Shown here: piece after piece, positions 4,996 through 5,576 of the stretch
How positions within the stretch are numbered: the stretch's first letter is position 1
Layout: every line of letters begins with the position of its first letter
DNA from: Campylobacterales bacterium
GTDB taxonomy: Bacteria > Campylobacterota > Campylobacteria > Campylobacterales > Arcobacteraceae
DNA: 5,576 nucleotides
Assembly: GCA_019752775.1 (NCBI GenBank)
Contig: JAIELU010000018.1
Location: 1 to 5,576, forward strand
Direction: 5' to 3'
Program-made: the position numbers and the translations under genes
The notes under the pieces: model-generated
Database searches by the model: none
Told to the model about the DNA's origin: nothing
What the model saw: the letters and a program-made list of their open reading frames with translations, nothing else

Positions 4996-5576
4996 TTATA
5001 TCCACTCAGATGCAACACTAATTACTTGGTCACAAACATAATTTACCTCTTCATCGCTAAGACCTGCGTACATTGGGAGTGAAAGTATTTGTTGATAGTT
5101 ATTTAGTGCATTTGAGAACGCAGTGATTTTAATAGAATATTTTGTTTTATAATAAGATAAAAGATGTAAAGGAATATAATTAAGTCCTGTTGAAACACCT
5201 CGCTCTTTTAAAGCCCTTGCAAAAGCATCCCTATTTCTTGAGATTTTGATTATAAATTGCGTAAAAATATGTTCATCATTATGATCTAAAACTGTGATAT
5301 GTTTTACATCTGATAATCTTCTTTCATAAAGTTTTGCTATTTCTTTTCTTCTTTTTATAAATTTTTCTGTTTTATTTAGTTGAGCTAAAGCATAAGCAGC
5401 ATCAAGTTCAGATAAATCATACTTATGCCCAATATCAACAACATCATAAACATAATCTAAATTTAACCACACTGATTCCGTTTTTAATAACGTGTTTGTT
5501 TTGTTGGTGGGAGTGTTCAGAAATTTAAACATGAGAAATGGTGTATTCTGTCCTTTCAATTTTTCCGACTTAGTTT
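4996..5576 (-). pseudogene. DegT/DnrJ/EryC1/StrS family aminotransferase, 5'-truncated remnant
   Basis: The family are PLP enzymes that usually aminate nucleotide-linked keto-sugars for surface polysaccharides. The C-terminal half is clear: DYVYDVVDIGHKYDLSELDAAYALAQL, an RRKEIAKLYERRL helix, GVSTGLNYIPLHLLSYY, and LSLPMYAGLSDEEVNYV near the end. Normal length is about 370 residues; roughly 160 belong to the family here. The N-terminal half, with the PLP-binding lysine and the RSHG-type segment expected just upstream, is absent. Upstream of about 5490-5505 the frame stays open to the edge, but the residues (SEKLKGQNTPFLMFKFLNTP) do not look like this family. A TTG at 5559-5557 could act as a start but is not convincing. 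The remnant could still be translated as a chimera and may help deliver ribosomes to lpxK. Specific substrate cannot be told. Confidence 0.75.
5505..5576. other. Non-DegT sequence at right edge, possible insertion-sequence end
   Basis: From about 5505 the DNA stops coding for recognisable DegT residues and is less A/T-skewed at the junction (GTTGGTGGGAGTGTTCAG at 5503-5520). On the plus strand GAGTGTTCAGAAATTT (5511-5526) has the look of a terminal inverted repeat. On the minus strand a different frame reads KLSRKN then stop, compatible with a transposase tail close to an element end. The other end, a target duplication and the transposase body are outside the window, so the family cannot be assigned; an IS256-like end is a guess. 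Confidence 0.35.

Noticed and set aside
1..5576. tRNA, rRNA, CRISPR array or complete defence system
   Set aside because: No cloverleaf-like segments, regularly spaced repeats or recognisable defence proteins were seen on either strand.

Overview
The window is AT-rich, compact chromosomal DNA that looks like Campylobacterota, most likely the Arcobacter/Aliarcobacter group. The reasons are the strong A/T bias at third codon positions, AAGGA-type ribosome sites, the argF-hemN pairing, an LpxK with its lipid A role, and protein sequences that read like Arcobacter homologues. The taxon call is by recognition, not by a search.

Layout from left to right: (1) positions 1 to about 91 hold sequence that does not belong to the adjacent gene, including the ribosome site and first codons of a possible new ORF that runs off the left edge. 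(2) The minus-strand 5' part of nrdD (anaerobic ribonucleotide reductase) keeps its ATP-cone and about half of the catalytic barrel, but homology stops near codon 402. (3) A 225-bp divergent intergenic region carries promoters for nrdD and argF and a cluster of palindromes. (4) A plus-strand argF-hemN operon has a 1-nt stop/start overlap and ends at an 11-bp hairpin. (5) A convergent minus-strand cluster follows: a DegT-family aminotransferase remnant, lpxK and a 66-residue membrane protein with a PLDc_N-like motif. These are packed almost without gaps. (6) From about 5500 to the right edge the sequence no longer looks like DegT and is probably the end of an inserted element.

How the genes work together: nrdD (dNTP synthesis without oxygen) and hemN (oxygen-independent haem synthesis) are both suited to low-oxygen life. 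They sit either side of argF, the ornithine carbamoyltransferase of arginine synthesis. lpxK makes the 4'-phosphate of lipid A at the inner membrane. The small membrane protein downstream is translated next to it but its role is unknown.

The most notable feature is that both outermost genes are interrupted by unrelated sequence exactly at the ends of the window, while the four inner genes look intact. This could mean two separate insertions (IS elements, or an intron in nrdD), or an assembly contig bounded by repeats. I saw no tRNA, rRNA, CRISPR array or complete mobile element.
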